Assembly (NCBI RefSeq): GCF_003086355.1
Contig: NZ_CP031733.1
Location: 2,170,001 to 2,234,000, forward strand
From: Streptococcus chenjunshii
Lineage (GTDB): Bacteria > Bacillota > Bacilli > Lactobacillales > Streptococcaceae
Length of the DNA: 64,000 nucleotides
Direction: 5' to 3'
Below are positions 17,477 to 27,457 of this stretch, in pieces. The notes under the pieces are model-generated. The model was not told the DNA's origin and searched no databases. It saw only the letters and a program-made list of their open reading frames with translations. Position 1 is the first letter of the stretch; the number at the start of each line of letters is the position of its first letter. Both the position numbers and the translations under genes were made by a program.

Positions 17477-18709
17477 TTAGTCCTCCCAACGTTTGAAGGC
17501 TGTCACCGCATTATGCCCGCCAAAACCAAAGGTATTGGACAAAGCATATTTAATTTCTGCAGCCTGTCCTTGTCCATAGACAACATTAGCTTCGATGTCA
17601 GCTGACAGTTCTTTTGTTCCGGCAGTCATCGGAACAAAACTGTTGCGGATTGCTTCAATTGTAGCAATTGCTTCTACACCGCCTGCTGCACCGAGGAGGT
17701 GACCGGTAAACGATTTAGTTGATGATACTGGAACATTTTTCCCGAGAACCGCAACAATAGCCTGACTTTCTCCTTTTTCGTTAGCCTGCGTTGAAGTCCC
17801 ATGTGCATTGACATAATCAATATCTGCTGCTTCAACCCCTGCTTCCTTCATTGCCAGCTGCATAGCTTTAGCTGCTCCGGAACCGTTTGGATCCGGACTG
17901 GTTTGGTGATAAGCATCACAGGTATTTCCATAGCCGACAATTTCCGCTAGGATGGTCGCCCCGCGTTTTTGAGCATGTTCAAGACTTTCAAGAACTAAGA
18001 CTCCAGCGCCTTCTCCCATAACAAAACCATTGCGGTCTTTATCAAAAGGAATAGAAGCACGGTTAGGATCTTCGGTCGTTGACAGTGCCGTTAAAGCATT
18101 GAAACCGCCAATACCGATCTCGTTAATAGTACATTCAGCCCCGCCAGCAAGAACAACATCCTGAAAACCAAATTTGATTTCCCGGAAAGCTTCACCGATA
18201 GCATCATTAGCTGACGCACAAGCTGTTGTAATAGATTTACATACCCCTTTAGCGCCAATACGAAGAGCAATATTGCCGGCTGCCATATTAGACAATGCTT
18301 TAGGAACAAACATTGGCTGGATACGCTTAATGCCTTTTTGGTGCATCCGGATAATCTGTTCCTGCATCTCCTGCAGACCACCAATACCGCTGGAGACAAT
18401 TACACCCGTACGGTCGCGATCCACTGCTTCCATATCTAAATCAGCATTTGCCAATGCTTCCAAGGTAGCATAAATCGCATAAATCGAATACATGTCCATC
18501 CGGTTTTTATCCTTGCGAACAAAATATTTATCAAAAGGAAAATCCTTAATCTCACCGGCATTATGAACTGGAATTTCCGATGTGTCAAATTTGGTGATCG
18601 GACCAATCCCAATTTTCCCTTTTTCCAAACTGTTCCAAAATTCTTCTGGTGTATTACCTATTGGCGATGTCACCCCATAACCTGTAACTACAACTCTGTT
18701 GAATGTCAT
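17477..18709 (-). CDS. fabF: 3-oxoacyl-ACP synthase II
   Basis: The 410-residue condensing enzyme has Cys164 in ITTACASANDA and two catalytic His residues, in VNAHGTSTQANE and FTGHLLGAAG. It elongates acyl-ACP with malonyl-ACP. It ends two bases before accB. The 190 bp between fabG and fabF hold no gene and only AT-rich sequence. Confidence 0.97.
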   Translation of the reverse strand: MTFNRVVVTGYGVTSPIGNTPEEFWNSLEKGKIGIGPITKFDTSEIPVHNAGEIKDFPFDKYFVRKDKNRMDMYSIYAIYATLEALANADLDMEAVDRDRTGVIVSSGIGGLQEMQEQIIRMHQKGIKRIQPMFVPKALSNMAAGNIALRIGAKGVCKSITTACASANDAIGEAFREIKFGFQDVVLAGGAECTINEIGIGGFNALTALSTTEDPNRASIPFDKDRNGFVMGEGAGVLVLESLEHAQKRGATILAEIVGYGNTCDAYHQTSPDPNGSGAAKAMQLAMKEAGVEAADIDYVNAHGTSTQANEKGESQAIVAVLGKNVPVSSTKSFTGHLLGAAGGVEAIATIEAIRNSFVPMTAGTKELSADIEANVVYGQGQAAEIKYALSNTFGFGGHNAVTAFKRWED

Positions 18710-18899
18710 AATGTTAAACCCTTCTTTGTTTATTATATTGAGGAAAAACTAGAGATCTTTAGTTTCTCCAAAAACAGCAACTATTACTAGGCATAAGAAC
18801 TGACCAGCAATATTGATATGATTTTTTCACAATAGTTTAGCGAAAACAAGCTGTATAAAAACCAGCAAAAATGTAAATTTATCCCAAAAATATCAGTAC

Positions 18900-19631
18900 C
18901 TACATCGTCATCCCGCCGTCAATGGCAATAACCTGACCTGTAAGATATTCTTGCTGTGCTAAAAAAGCGGCGACTTCAGCGACTTCTTCGGCCTTGCCGA
19001 TCCGTTTCATCGGTATCTGTGCCAGCATGCTTTCTTTCATCTTATCAGGAATGGCATCTGTCATATCTGATTCAATAAAACCGGGAGCAATGGCATTAAT
19101 TCTCACCCCACGGGCAGCAACTTCACGTGCAACTGACTTTGTCAGACCAAGAAGTCCCGCCTTAGAGGCTGCATAATTAGCCTGACCGACATTTCCAGTC
19201 AAGCCGACAACACTGGACATATTAATAATAGCACCTTGACGGGCCTTTGTCATCGGTTTTAAGACTGACTGTGTCATATTAAAAGCCCCAGTGAGATTGA
19301 TTTTTAAAACACTTTCAAAATCAGCTTCTGTCATTTTTAACATCAGTTTGTCATTAGTAACCCCAGCATTATTAACCAAGATATCAATATTCCCCAGTTT
19401 TTCCTGCGCTTCTTTCACCATCCGCTGAGCATCCGCATAATCCGAAACGTCACCCGAGACAGCAATCACTTTTACACCGTAAGGAGCAAATTCTGCCAAG
19501 AATTCTTCCGAAATAGCAGAACGTCCGTTCAAAACAATATTAGCACCCAAAGCGGCAAATTTATGTGCAATGGCTAAACCGATACCCCGTGTTGACCCTG
19601 TAATAAAAGCATTTTTATTTTGAATTTCCAT
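18900..19631 (-). CDS. fabG: 3-oxoacyl-ACP reductase
   Basis: The 243-residue short-chain dehydrogenase has the NADPH-binding motif TGSTRGIG (11-18) and the catalytic triad Ser140, Tyr153 and Lys157 (YAASK). The ATG at 19631 has a GAGGGGA site just upstream; an earlier in-frame start lies within fabD and lacks one. It reduces 3-oxoacyl-ACP in the elongation cycle. Confidence 0.97.
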   Translation of the reverse strand: MEIQNKNAFITGSTRGIGLAIAHKFAALGANIVLNGRSAISEEFLAEFAPYGVKVIAVSGDVSDYADAQRMVKEAQEKLGNIDILVNNAGVTNDKLMLKMTEADFESVLKINLTGAFNMTQSVLKPMTKARQGAIINMSSVVGLTGNVGQANYAASKAGLLGLTKSVAREVAARGVRINAIAPGFIESDMTDAIPDKMKESMLAQIPMKRIGKAEEVAEVAAFLAQQEYLTGQVIAIDGGMTM

Positions 19632-19641
19632 GATATCCCCT

Positions 19642-20568
19642 CTATGACTTTTCATTAACTAATGCTTGAAGACTTTCAAGGTCTTCAACATGTGCAACAG
19701 ATACGTTTTTATCAATTTTCTTAACAAAACCGCTTAGAACTTTACCCGGACCAACTTCAACAAACGCTTCAACTCCTGCATTTTTCATTGTGGCAACTGA
19801 ATCATAAAAGCGTACTGGCTCCATCACTTGACGGGCTAAGAGTGCTTTTATATTTTCTGTTTCCATAACTTTGGCCTCTGTGTTGCCAACTAAAGGAATC
19901 TGCAAAGGTTTAACAGTTACTTTTTCCAGTTCAGCCGCCAGCTGTTCACTGGCAGATTTCAGAAGAGCTGTATGGAAAGGACCGGAAACCTTAAGCGGAA
20001 TCAGCCGTTTAACCCCAGCTGCTTTGAAAAGCTCTACAGCATAGTCCACTGCAGCGGTCTCACCGCCGATAACAATCTGCCCCGGAGTATTGTAGTTAGC
20101 CGGACTGACAATTCCTTTAACTGACGCCTTTTGGCAGATTTCTTCAATAACAGAGGGCTCTGTATTCATAACAGCCACCATTTTGCCTGTCCCTGCAGGC
20201 GCAGCAGTCTCCATAAATTGACCGCGTTTAGCCACTAAATCCACAGCCTCTTCAAAACTCAGTGCCCCTGCAGCAACTAAGGCAGAGTATTCACCTAAAG
20301 ATAGGCCAGCTACCATATCTGCAGCAAACCCCTTTTCCTGCAGCACTCTGTAAATAGCTACAGAAGTTGTCAGGATGGCTGGTTGAGTATAACGCGTTTG
20401 GTTAAGTTTTTCCTCATCATGATTAATCAGTTCGCGAAGATCATATCCCAAAATACGGCTGGCAGTTGAAAAAGTTTCTTTAACGATGGGATACGCTTCA
20501 TATAAATCAGCTGCCATACCGACTTTCTGTGCCCCTTGACCGGCAAATAAGAATGCTGTTTTTGTCAT
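19642..20568 (-). CDS. fabD: Malonyl-CoA:ACP transacylase
   Basis: The 308-residue protein begins MTKTAFLFAGQGAQKVGMAA. The nucleophile Ser90 lies in GLSLGEYSAL and the catalytic His in SGPFHTALL near residue 199. It loads malonyl groups onto AcpP. Its ribosome binding site overlaps the end of fabK. Confidence 0.97.
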   Translation of the reverse strand: MTKTAFLFAGQGAQKVGMAADLYEAYPIVKETFSTASRILGYDLRELINHDEEKLNQTRYTQPAILTTSVAIYRVLQEKGFAADMVAGLSLGEYSALVAAGALSFEEAVDLVAKRGQFMETAAPAGTGKMVAVMNTEPSVIEEICQKASVKGIVSPANYNTPGQIVIGGETAAVDYAVELFKAAGVKRLIPLKVSGPFHTALLKSASEQLAAELEKVTVKPLQIPLVGNTEAKVMETENIKALLARQVMEPVRFYDSVATMKNAGVEAFVEVGPGKVLSGFVKKIDKNVSVAHVEDLESLQALVNEKS

Positions 20569-20571
20569 TTT

Positions 20572-21537
20572 TTAATTCTCCACATCGGCCCAACGTGCCG
20601 CTTCTGCTTTAATGATTTCAGCTGCTCCGTAATACAAATCTTCTAAAATTTCTTTACAGCTTTCTTCCTTGCTGACAAAGCCGGCAATTTGACCAGCCAT
20701 TACAGAACCATTATCAACATCGCCATCTACAACTGCATTGCGCAGTGCACCCGCACCGAGCTCTTCAATTTCCTGCTCATCTTTGATACCGCGCAGATAG
20801 TCTTTTTCAGCGTTGGCATAGGCCGTTGACAGTCTGTTTTTAATTGCCCGCACCGGATGGCCAACTACTTGGGCAGAAATAACAGTATCAATGTCCTTAG
20901 CCTTAAGAATCTTGTTTTTGAAGTTTTGATGGGCATTAGATTCTTTAGCTACCGCAAACCGAGTTCCGACCTGAACAGCATCAGCCCCAAGCATAAAGAC
21001 TGCCGCAGCTCCGCGCCCGTCAGCAACACCGCCGGCACCGATAACCGGGATATCAACAGCAGCAGCCACCTGACGGACTAATGTCATGGTGGTCAATTTT
21101 CCGATATGACCGCCGGCTTCCATCCCTTCAGCAATAATGGCATCAGCCCCAAGCTTTTCCATCCGCTTAGCCAATGCAACGCTTGGGACAACCGGAATAA
21201 CAGTAATTCCTGCTTCATGGAAACGCTCCATATACTTCCCAGGGTTACCGGCTCCTGTTGTCACCACTTTTACCCCTTCTTCTATAACAAGGTCAATAAT
21301 GTCATCAACAAATGGTGACAAGAGCATAATATTTACACCAAAAGGCTTATCAGTAATTGATTTTACTTTATCAATATTAGCTTTTACGACTTCTTTCGGC
21401 GCATTCCCGCCGCCGATGATACCAAGGCCGCCAGCATTTGATACTGCCCCAGCTAAATCACCATCGGCAACCCAGGCCATACCTCCTTGAAAGATAGGAT
21501 ATTTAATATTTAATAATTCTGTAATTTTCGTTTTCAT
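20572..21537 (-). CDS. fabK: Enoyl-ACP reductase II (FMN-dependent)
   Basis: The 321-residue protein begins MKTKITELLNIKYPIFQGGM and has GGNAPKEVV and IPVIGAGGVADGRG, typical of the FabK/2-nitropropane-dioxygenase-like flavoproteins. It performs the final reduction of each elongation cycle in streptococci in place of FabI and is insensitive to triclosan in characterised species. A FabT-type operator and promoter lie immediately upstream. Confidence 0.96.
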   Translation of the reverse strand: MKTKITELLNIKYPIFQGGMAWVADGDLAGAVSNAGGLGIIGGGNAPKEVVKANIDKVKSITDKPFGVNIMLLSPFVDDIIDLVIEEGVKVVTTGAGNPGKYMERFHEAGITVIPVVPSVALAKRMEKLGADAIIAEGMEAGGHIGKLTTMTLVRQVAAAVDIPVIGAGGVADGRGAAAVFMLGADAVQVGTRFAVAKESNAHQNFKNKILKAKDIDTVISAQVVGHPVRAIKNRLSTAYANAEKDYLRGIKDEQEIEELGAGALRNAVVDGDVDNGSVMAGQIAGFVSKEESCKEILEDLYYGAAEIIKAEAARWADVEN

Positions 21538-21552
21538 TTACTCAACCTTCTA

Positions 21553-21581
21553 AGTGTAGCTTTTAATAATTTGACAATCAA
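21553..21581 (-). promoter_or_regulatory. Promoter upstream of fabK
   Basis: On the minus strand TTGATT (21576-21581) and TACACT (21553-21558) are 17 bp apart. The -35 lies inside the FabT-type palindrome at 21568-21584, so bound FabT would occlude it. Confidence 0.6.
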
Positions 21582-21584
21582 ACT
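21568..21584. promoter_or_regulatory. FabT operator upstream of fabK
   Basis: AATTTGACAATCAAACT is a near-palindrome matching the TTTGAnnnTCAAA pattern of streptococcal FabT sites. It separates acpP from fabK. Confidence 0.75.
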
Positions 21585-21636
21585 ATCAAAATAAGAAGAG
21601 AGAATATTCGGCTACGAATACTCTCAAATCTTCCTA

Positions 21637-21861
21637 TTATTTTGTTTTCTCTTCAACGTAAGCAACCAAGTCACCTACAGTGTTCAGACCATCTTCAGTT
21701 TCAATTTGAATATCGAATTCATCTTCAATTTCTGAAATGACTTGAAAAACATCAAGTGAATCAGCATCAAGCTCATCGAAAGTTGTTTCTGCTTTCACTT
21801 CTTCAGCTTCTTTGCCGAGTTCTTCTACGATAATTTCTTGTACTTTTTCAAATACTGCCAT
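21637..21861 (-). CDS. acpP: Acyl carrier protein
   Basis: The 74-residue acidic protein carries Ser35 in [12 protein letters not shown], the 4'-phosphopantetheine site. It holds growing acyl chains for all cycle enzymes, and acyl-ACP is the known corepressor of FabT. It lies between fabH and fabK, with a FabT operator after it, so the first half of the cluster may be transcribed partly independently of the second. Confidence 0.97.
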   Translation of the reverse strand: MAVFEKVQEIIVEELGKEAEEVKAETTFDELDADSLDVFQVISEIEDEFDIQIETEDGLNTVGDLVAYVEEKTK

Positions 21862-21918
21862 GTTTATTTCTCCTTAAAATAAATATTTTTTTATAATGTG
21901 CTGATGCACAAGATATAA

Positions 21919-22893
21919 CTAGATTTTAACAATTAGTGAGCCCCATGTCAAACCCCCGCCGAAACCAGCCAGCAAAATTGTCTGAGAACCATCTAATTTG
22001 ATAAGGTTATTTTGAACACATTCAGATAATAGAATAGGAATGCTCGCCGCACTGGTATTCCCGTATTCCATCATATTGGCTGGGAATTTTTGGCGATCAA
22101 TCCCCATTTTCTTTGCCATCTTATCTAAGATTCGGCTGTTAGCCTGATGCAAAAGAAAATAATCGACTGATTCAGCAGGCAAACCAGATTCAGCAAGCAG
22201 GTGAATGATACTTTGTGTAACATCTCTGATTGCAAAATCAAAAATAGCCCGCCCGTCCATCTTCAGAAACTTATCATCTTCACCTTTTTCAGAAAAAGGT
22301 GAGTCAAGGGCTGCCACCCCCGAAGATAAACTTTCACCGCGGCTGCCGTCAGAATGCAGCGATTCTGCAAGAAAGTGCTGCTCTTTGCTTTTTTCCAGAA
22401 GAACGCCGCCGGCACCGTCACCAAACAGTACAGCTGTCCTTCGGTCAGACCAGTCAAGGGTTTTAGACAGTGTTTCTGCCCCAATAACAAGGCCTTTGCG
22501 GTAAGAGCCACCCTCCAGCAGTTTTTGAGCAGCAGAGAGAGCAAAAACAAAGCCGCTGCAAGCCGCTGTCACATCAAAAGCAAAAGCTTTTACAGCCCCA
22601 ATATTAGCTTGGACACGAGCCGCTGTAGAGGGCATTAAAGAATCCGGCGTAATGGTAGCTATGATAATAAAATCTAACTCTGAGGCATCTGTACCTGACC
22701 GCTGTAAAAGTTCCTCAGCAACATGCGTGGCCAGTTCACTGGTTGTCTCAGTTTGACTGATATGACGCCGGCGGATTCCTGTACGAGAGGCAATCCACTC
22801 ATCGCTAGTATCCATAATTTTTGCGAGGTCATCATTACTGATGACCTGCTGCGGAGCATAGTGAGCCACTTGTGTGATTTTTGCAAATGTCAT
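21919..22893 (-). CDS. fabH: 3-oxoacyl-ACP synthase III
   Basis: The 324-residue initiating condensing enzyme has Cys112 in [10 protein letters not shown], His near 249 in [10 protein letters not shown] and Asn near 279 in [10 protein letters not shown]. It condenses acetyl-CoA with malonyl-ACP. Its start overlaps the fabT stop by one base. Confidence 0.97.
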   Translation of the reverse strand: MTFAKITQVAHYAPQQVISNDDLAKIMDTSDEWIASRTGIRRRHISQTETTSELATHVAEELLQRSGTDASELDFIIIATITPDSLMPSTAARVQANIGAVKAFAFDVTAACSGFVFALSAAQKLLEGGSYRKGLVIGAETLSKTLDWSDRRTAVLFGDGAGGVLLEKSKEQHFLAESLHSDGSRGESLSSGVAALDSPFSEKGEDDKFLKMDGRAIFDFAIRDVTQSIIHLLAESGLPAESVDYFLLHQANSRILDKMAKKMGIDRQKFPANMMEYGNTSAASIPILLSECVQNNLIKLDGSQTILLAGFGGGLTWGSLIVKI

Positions 22894-23327
22894 TACACCA
22901 ACTCCTCCAGAAACTTATGAAGATTGCTTAGCCCTCGAGTCAAGACTTTTATCTCATCGCTGTCTAAACCTTCTACTATATGTGTAACCATAGATTTGTG
23001 AAATCTGCTGTGCAGCCGATTAAGCAGCCGGCCTTTTTTCGTCAGACGCAAATGGACAACACGCCTGTCTGCTGTTGAACGCATTCTTTCAATATAACCT
23101 TTTGTCTCTAATTTATTTAAACTGGTTGTAACAGTCCCGAGAGTTAACATCAATTCACGAGCAATATCACTTGGTGTCACATCACGTTGTTTGCCGATAA
23201 TTTCAATTGTGTGCATTTCTTTTAAAGAAACGTCTTTAAACCGGCTGGTTTTTAGGCTAATTTCTTCAATGACCTGAACTCTATTGAAAATATCAACAAG
23301 ATACTCGTTTATTTTGTCATATTCCAA
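22893..23327 (-). CDS. fabT: Fatty-acid synthesis repressor, MarR family
   Basis: The 144-residue MarR-family protein starts [20 protein letters not shown] and has a winged-helix domain ([20 protein letters not shown], then the wing [15 protein letters not shown]). It reads a TTG start at 23327 behind the site AAGGGGGTAAGG. In streptococci FabT with acyl-ACP represses the cluster; three matching operators lie at 21568, 23349 and 24238, one over its own promoter. Confidence 0.95.
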   Translation of the reverse strand: MEYDKINEYLVDIFNRVQVIEEISLKTSRFKDVSLKEMHTIEIIGKQRDVTPSDIARELMLTLGTVTTSLNKLETKGYIERMRSTADRRVVHLRLTKKGRLLNRLHSRFHKSMVTHIVEGLDSDEIKVLTRGLSNLHKFLEELV

Positions 23328-23348
23328 GACCTTACCCCCTTACCATAA

Positions 23349-23365
23349 ACTTTGACAATCAAAGT
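23349..23365. promoter_or_regulatory. FabT operator over the fabT promoter
   Basis: ACTTTGACAATCAAAGT is nearly palindromic. It overlaps the last bases of the -10 and the start of transcription of fabT, the geometry expected for autorepression. Confidence 0.8.
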
Positions 23366-23391
23366 ATATCAAAACTTAAAACAATTTTCAA
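23363..23391 (-). promoter_or_regulatory. fabT promoter
   Basis: TTGAAA (23386-23391) and TATACT (23363-23368), read on the minus strand, have 17-bp spacing. It drives fabT and probably the following fabH and acpP genes. Confidence 0.75.
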
Positions 23392-23420
23392 TGTTTTTCT
23401 GAAAATAAATGAGTATTTGC

Positions 23421-24212
23421 TTACTTCCCTGTAAACTTTGGCCGCCTTTTTTCGCCGTAAGCCCGAACTCCTTCTTTAAAGTCTTCTTTAAAAGCCAGTT
23501 CTTCCTGAAGTTTTAGTTCGGTTTCAGCATAATCATCCCAGCCAGCAAACGAAGAAGCCCAAACCATCTCTTTAATAGCACGGTAAGAATTAATAGAACC
23601 GCGCAATAGACGTTTAACAAGCTGCTTGGTCGTCCGTTCAAGCTTTTCACTTTCACACAGCCGGTAAACAATGCCGTAATCAAGTGCTTTTTCTGCTGTT
23701 AGGCCCTCCCCTGTCATAGCCAGCTGAGTGGCACGCGTTATACCGATAGCCCTGCTCATCAAAAACAAGCCGCCGGCATCAGGTGCCAGACCAACATTAA
23801 CAAAAGCCTGAATAAATTTTGTCTGAGGTGTAGCTATAACGAAATCAGCCGCTACTGCCATATTAGCCGCTGCTCCTGCAACTGCGCCGTCAATACTCAT
23901 AATGACCGGTTTGGGCAATCGTTTAATGGCAAAAGAAATCTTATTGACTAATTCAGCAATCAAAACAAGAGACTGGACATCATCAGCCTCTACTGCCCGC
24001 TGCATCTCCACCAAATCGCCGCCAACAGAAAAAACTTTGCCGTTAGCGTTAATAATCAGGATTTTAACCTGTTCATCTGCTTCTGCCTCTGCTAATGCAG
24101 CCAAAATTTCCTGACAGACTGGGATATTAAAACCATTTGAAACATCCGGTCGATTAAACGTTAATGTCGCAACCTCATCACTGACACTGTAAAGAATTCC
24201 ATTATAGGACAT
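23421..24212 (-). CDS. fabM: Trans-2, cis-3-decenoyl-ACP isomerase
   Basis: The 263-residue crotonase-fold protein starts [20 protein letters not shown] and has the oxyanion-hole regions [13 protein letters not shown] and [13 protein letters not shown]. In streptococci FabM isomerises trans-2- to cis-3-decenoyl-ACP, giving unsaturated fatty acids. The ATG at 24212 has GGAGG just upstream; an in-frame start 13 codons earlier lies at the edge of the FabT operator. It is the first gene of the cluster. Confidence 0.95.
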   Translation of the reverse strand: MSYNGILYSVSDEVATLTFNRPDVSNGFNIPVCQEILAALAEAEADEQVKILIINANGKVFSVGGDLVEMQRAVEADDVQSLVLIAELVNKISFAIKRLPKPVIMSIDGAVAGAAANMAVAADFVIATPQTKFIQAFVNVGLAPDAGGLFLMSRAIGITRATQLAMTGEGLTAEKALDYGIVYRLCESEKLERTTKQLVKRLLRGSINSYRAIKEMVWASSFAGWDDYAETELKLQEELAFKEDFKEGVRAYGEKRRPKFTGK

Positions 24213-24237
24213 GTTTTTCCTCCAAAATAGACTAAAA

Positions 24238-24254
24238 AGTTTGACAGTCAAATT
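24238..24254. promoter_or_regulatory. FabT operator upstream of fabM
   Basis: AGTTTGACAGTCAAATT is a near-perfect palindrome 26 bp from the fabM start. The 387-bp gap between fabM and lysC otherwise holds the lysC promoter and no other feature I can support. Confidence 0.8.
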
Positions 24255-24539
24255 ATTTTTGAAATTGCTTTTATTTTACACAAAAAAAAGCCTGAACGCA
24301 AGATAAAAAGCAATTATTTTCTTGACAAAAGCAGAGGCTTCCGCCTAATAACACTGATTTATCAAACTTTCCGATGATAACAAAAATGAATTTAGCAACA
24401 CAAGATGTTACAAAGCCTCATTATAAACAGAAAGCAGACTGGAACACTTCAAAACAAATACAGTTTACAGCCATATGATCCTGTTTTCCCCCAACTTTTG
24501 CAAATATGAAAAGAAAGCAGGCCGATTTTCCGAAAACTG

Positions 24540-24568
24540 CTGACACCCGCCCTAAATTCTGCTATAAT
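24540..24568 (+). promoter_or_regulatory. lysC promoter
   Basis: CTGACA (24540-24545) and TATAAT (24563-24568) are 17 bp apart, giving a leader of about 25 nt. GGAG at 24591 serves the ATG at 24600. Confidence 0.75.
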
Positions 24569-24599
24569 TTACTTAAAAATGACAGTTAATGGAGAAATT

Positions 24600-25961
24600 A
24601 TGAAAGTCGTTAAATTTGGTGGAAGTTCATTAGCTTCTGCAGAACAACTGAGAAAAGTTTTTGACATTATAAAATCCGATAAGGATCGCCGCTTTGTTAT
24701 TGTGTCTGCTCCGGGAAAACGCGATGCTGATGACAGTAAAGTAACGGATGCTTTGATTAGGTATTACCGGGCGTATACGAGCGATCAGGATGTTACAGAA
24801 AAACAAAACTGGATTATCCAGCGCTACAAAGCAATTGTTGATGATTTAAATTTAGACTATTCAATTTTAGAAAAAATTTCAGAATCTATCACAAAGCTGG
24901 CAACCTTGCCTATCGAGGGCAATGATTTTCTTTATGATACCTTCTTAGCAGCAGGTGAAGACAATAATGCTAAACTCATTGCCGCATTTTTCCGTAAAAA
25001 CGGTCTGTCAGCCCGTTATCTCCATCCCAGAGAAGCTGGTATTGTTGTCTCAAGTGAACCAGGCAATGCGCGAATCCTGCCTTCCAGCTATGATAAATTG
25101 GAAGAATTAAGAGATGAAGATGATATCTTGGTTATCCCTGGATTTTTCGGTGTAACGGTCAATAACCAAATCTGTACTTTTTCACGCGGAGGTTCTGATA
25201 TCACAGGCTCAATTTTAGCAGCCGGTGTTAAAGCTGATCTTTATGAAAACTTTACTGATGTGGACGGCATCTTTGCCGCTCACCCTGGAGTCGTCAGAAA
25301 ACCGGACTCCATTAAAGAACTGACTTACAAGGAAATGAGGGAACTTGCTTATGCCGGATTTACAGTCCTTCACGATGAAGCGCTAATTCCAGCTTACCGC
25401 GGAAAAATTCCTTTAGTCATTAAGAATACAAACAACCCGCAGCACCCCGGAACTAAGATTGTCACAAAACGCCGCAGCAACGGCATGCCGGTTGTTGGAA
25501 TTGCCGGAGATGACAACTTTGTCAGCATCAACATTTCAAAATACTTAATGAACCGCGAAGTCGGTTTTGGGCGCAAAGTCATGCAAATTTTGGAAGAACT
25601 CAACATTCGTTGGGAACACATCCCTACAGGAATTGACGACATGTCCATTGTTCTGCGTACGCGTGAACTGACACCAATCAAAGAGGAAGAAATTGTATCG
25701 CAGCTCACACGCAAACTGGAAGTTGACCATGTTGATATTGAGCGCGATCTTTCCATCATTATGCTTGTCGGTGAAAATATGAAAAGCCATGTCGGTGTTG
25801 CTGCAACTGCGACAAAAGCACTGTCAGACAAGGGCATCAATATAGAGATGATTTCTCAGGGCTCCAGCGAAGTCTCTGTCATGTTTGTTATCAAAACCGA
25901 AAATGAAAAGAAAGCCGTGCGGGCACTCTACCAAGCCTTTTTCCCGCACGAAAACAGCTAA
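24600..25961 (+). CDS. lysC: Aspartate kinase
   Basis: The 453-residue protein has the kinase signature KVVKFGGSSLASAEQ at the N-terminus, FSRGGSDITGSILAAGVKAD in the middle and a C-terminal pair of ACT domains (MSIVLRTRELTP and AATATKALSDKGINIEMISQ). It phosphorylates aspartate at the head of lysine, threonine and methionine synthesis, with the ACT domains sensing end products. The ATG at 24600 follows GGAG; an in-frame start seven codons earlier lacks a site. A terminator follows. Confidence 0.95.
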   Translation: MKVVKFGGSSLASAEQLRKVFDIIKSDKDRRFVIVSAPGKRDADDSKVTDALIRYYRAYTSDQDVTEKQNWIIQRYKAIVDDLNLDYSILEKISESITKLATLPIEGNDFLYDTFLAAGEDNNAKLIAAFFRKNGLSARYLHPREAGIVVSSEPGNARILPSSYDKLEELRDEDDILVIPGFFGVTVNNQICTFSRGGSDITGSILAAGVKADLYENFTDVDGIFAAHPGVVRKPDSIKELTYKEMRELAYAGFTVLHDEALIPAYRGKIPLVIKNTNNPQHPGTKIVTKRRSNGMPVVGIAGDDNFVSINISKYLMNREVGFGRKVMQILEELNIRWEHIPTGIDDMSIVLRTRELTPIKEEEIVSQLTRKLEVDHVDIERDLSIIMLVGENMKSHVGVAATATKALSDKGINIEMISQGSSEVSVMFVIKTENEKKAVRALYQAFFPHENS

Positions 25962-25982
25962 CCACTTTCTTATTTATATTAA

Positions 25983-26019
25983 AAAAACCGATAAAATCTA
26001 AATGATTCTATCGGTTTTT
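25983..26019 (+). terminator. lysC terminator, target of the third ISL3 element
   Basis: CCGATA (25988-25993) pairs with TATCGG (26009-26014), extended by A and T runs. The 8-bp target duplication TTTTTAAT of the adjacent ISL3 element begins in its T tract. Confidence 0.85.
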
Positions 26020-26022
26020 AAT

Positions 26023-27435
26023 GGCTCTATAATATCTGTAGTGGGTAACTCCACACTGGAGATTATGGAGCTTTTTGACTGTAGAAAAAAAGTCCCATAT
26101 GACTTATAATGAAAAGCGTTCAAACAACTCATTAGAAAGGCTCATATGGAACATCTTAAGCATACCACAGAATTAATCGGAATGAAAGACCCAAATATCA
26201 TCATAGGGAGTGCTGTTAAATACGATAGTCATATTGTCATCAACGCTATGCTGGATTATCCACCAAAACAGTGTCCTCTCTGTAATCACCACATGATTAA
26301 ATATGATTTCCAAAAGCCATCTACCATTCCAATCTTAGATATCCAAGACATGCCAACCCTCCTTAAACTCAAAAAAAGACGCTTCCAATGCAAGTCCTGC
26401 CGTAAAGTCAGAGTCGCTCAAACAAGTTTGGTTAAGAAGAATCACCAAATCTCACATCCTGTCTGCCAGAAAATCACCCAACTTCATACCGAAAAACGGA
26501 CCAATACAGACATCGCTAAAGCCCTTCATATCTCCGTTTCTGCCGTCCAACGACAGTTAGAACTATTGACCTTCAAAGAGGACTTTTCAAGACTTCCTGA
26601 GGTCTTATCCTGGGATGAATTCTCTTATCAAAAAGGAAAACTCGCTTTTATCGCTCAAGATTTTCAAACCAAAAAGATTATGGCCATTTTAGACAACAAC
26701 CGGCAAACAACTATCAAGAACCACTTTTTGAAGTACTCTCGAAAGGGTCGTGAGCAGGTTAAGGTCGTGACCGCAGACATATCTGGAAGCTATATCCCCC
26801 TAATCAAAAGATTATTTCCAAACGCCAAGATTGTGTTGGACCGTTTCCACATTGTGCAGCACCTAGGACGTGCTATGTTGGCTACCAGAATTGCCATCAT
26901 GAAAACCTTTGATAAAGGCTCATTACCTTATCGTGCCTTAAAAAATCACTGGCGACTCTTCCAAAAAGAGAGTCGGAAGCTCTCTGACAAACCCTTCTAT
27001 TCACGAACTTTCAGACAGACTTTAACACCTCGTGAAATCATTGAGAAAACATTAAATCTCTCAGACGAACTTCGCTATTACTATGATCTTTATCAGCTGC
27101 TCTTATTCCATTTTCAGCAAAAGAATTCCAAGTACTTTTTCGAACTGATCGAAGAACACATGGGCACGGTCAACTCAGTGCTTCAAACGACCTTTAAGAC
27201 CTTCAAGAAATACAAAAAAGAGATTATCAACGCCCTTGAATTCCCCTACTCCAACGCCAAACTCGAAGCTACCAATAAGATTATCAAAGACATTAAGCGA
27301 AATGCCTTTGGTTTTAGGAACTTCAAAAACTTTAAAACTAAAATTCTAATCGCTTTGAACATTCAAAAAGAGAGAACCTCTCTGATTCTCTCTCGTGCTT
27401 AGCTATAAGTCACCCACTACAGTTGACAGTGAGCC
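26023..27435 (+). mobile_element. ISL3-family insertion sequence, third element
   Basis: The 1413-bp element has terminal sequences GGCTCTATAATATCTGTAGT and, inward from the right, GGCTCACTGTCAACTGTAGT. It is flanked by a perfect 8-bp direct repeat TTTTTAAT (26015-26022 and 27436-27443). It is related to copies A and B at the ends, but its transposase has clearly diverged. Confidence 0.93.
26146..27402 (+). CDS. ISL3-family transposase, apparently intact
   Basis: The 418-residue protein has N-terminal zinc-finger cysteines (CPLC and CKSC), Asp in LSWDEFSYQKG and VLDRFHIVQHL, and Glu in KLEATN, followed by the conserved IIKDIKRNAFGFRNFKNF. This C-terminal block is what copies A and B have lost by frameshift. 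An AGAAAGG site lies before the ATG. Confidence 0.92.
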   Translation: MEHLKHTTELIGMKDPNIIIGSAVKYDSHIVINAMLDYPPKQCPLCNHHMIKYDFQKPSTIPILDIQDMPTLLKLKKRRFQCKSCRKVRVAQTSLVKKNHQISHPVCQKITQLHTEKRTNTDIAKALHISVSAVQRQLELLTFKEDFSRLPEVLSWDEFSYQKGKLAFIAQDFQTKKIMAILDNNRQTTIKNHFLKYSRKGREQVKVVTADISGSYIPLIKRLFPNAKIVLDRFHIVQHLGRAMLATRIAIMKTFDKGSLPYRALKNHWRLFQKESRKLSDKPFYSRTFRQTLTPREIIEKTLNLSDELRYYYDLYQLLLFHFQQKNSKYFFELIEEHMGTVNSVLQTTFKTFKKYKKEIINALEFPYSNAKLEATNKIIKDIKRNAFGFRNFKNFKTKILIALNIQKERTSLILSRA

Positions 27436-27457
27436 TTTTTAATGATAAATTCAAACA

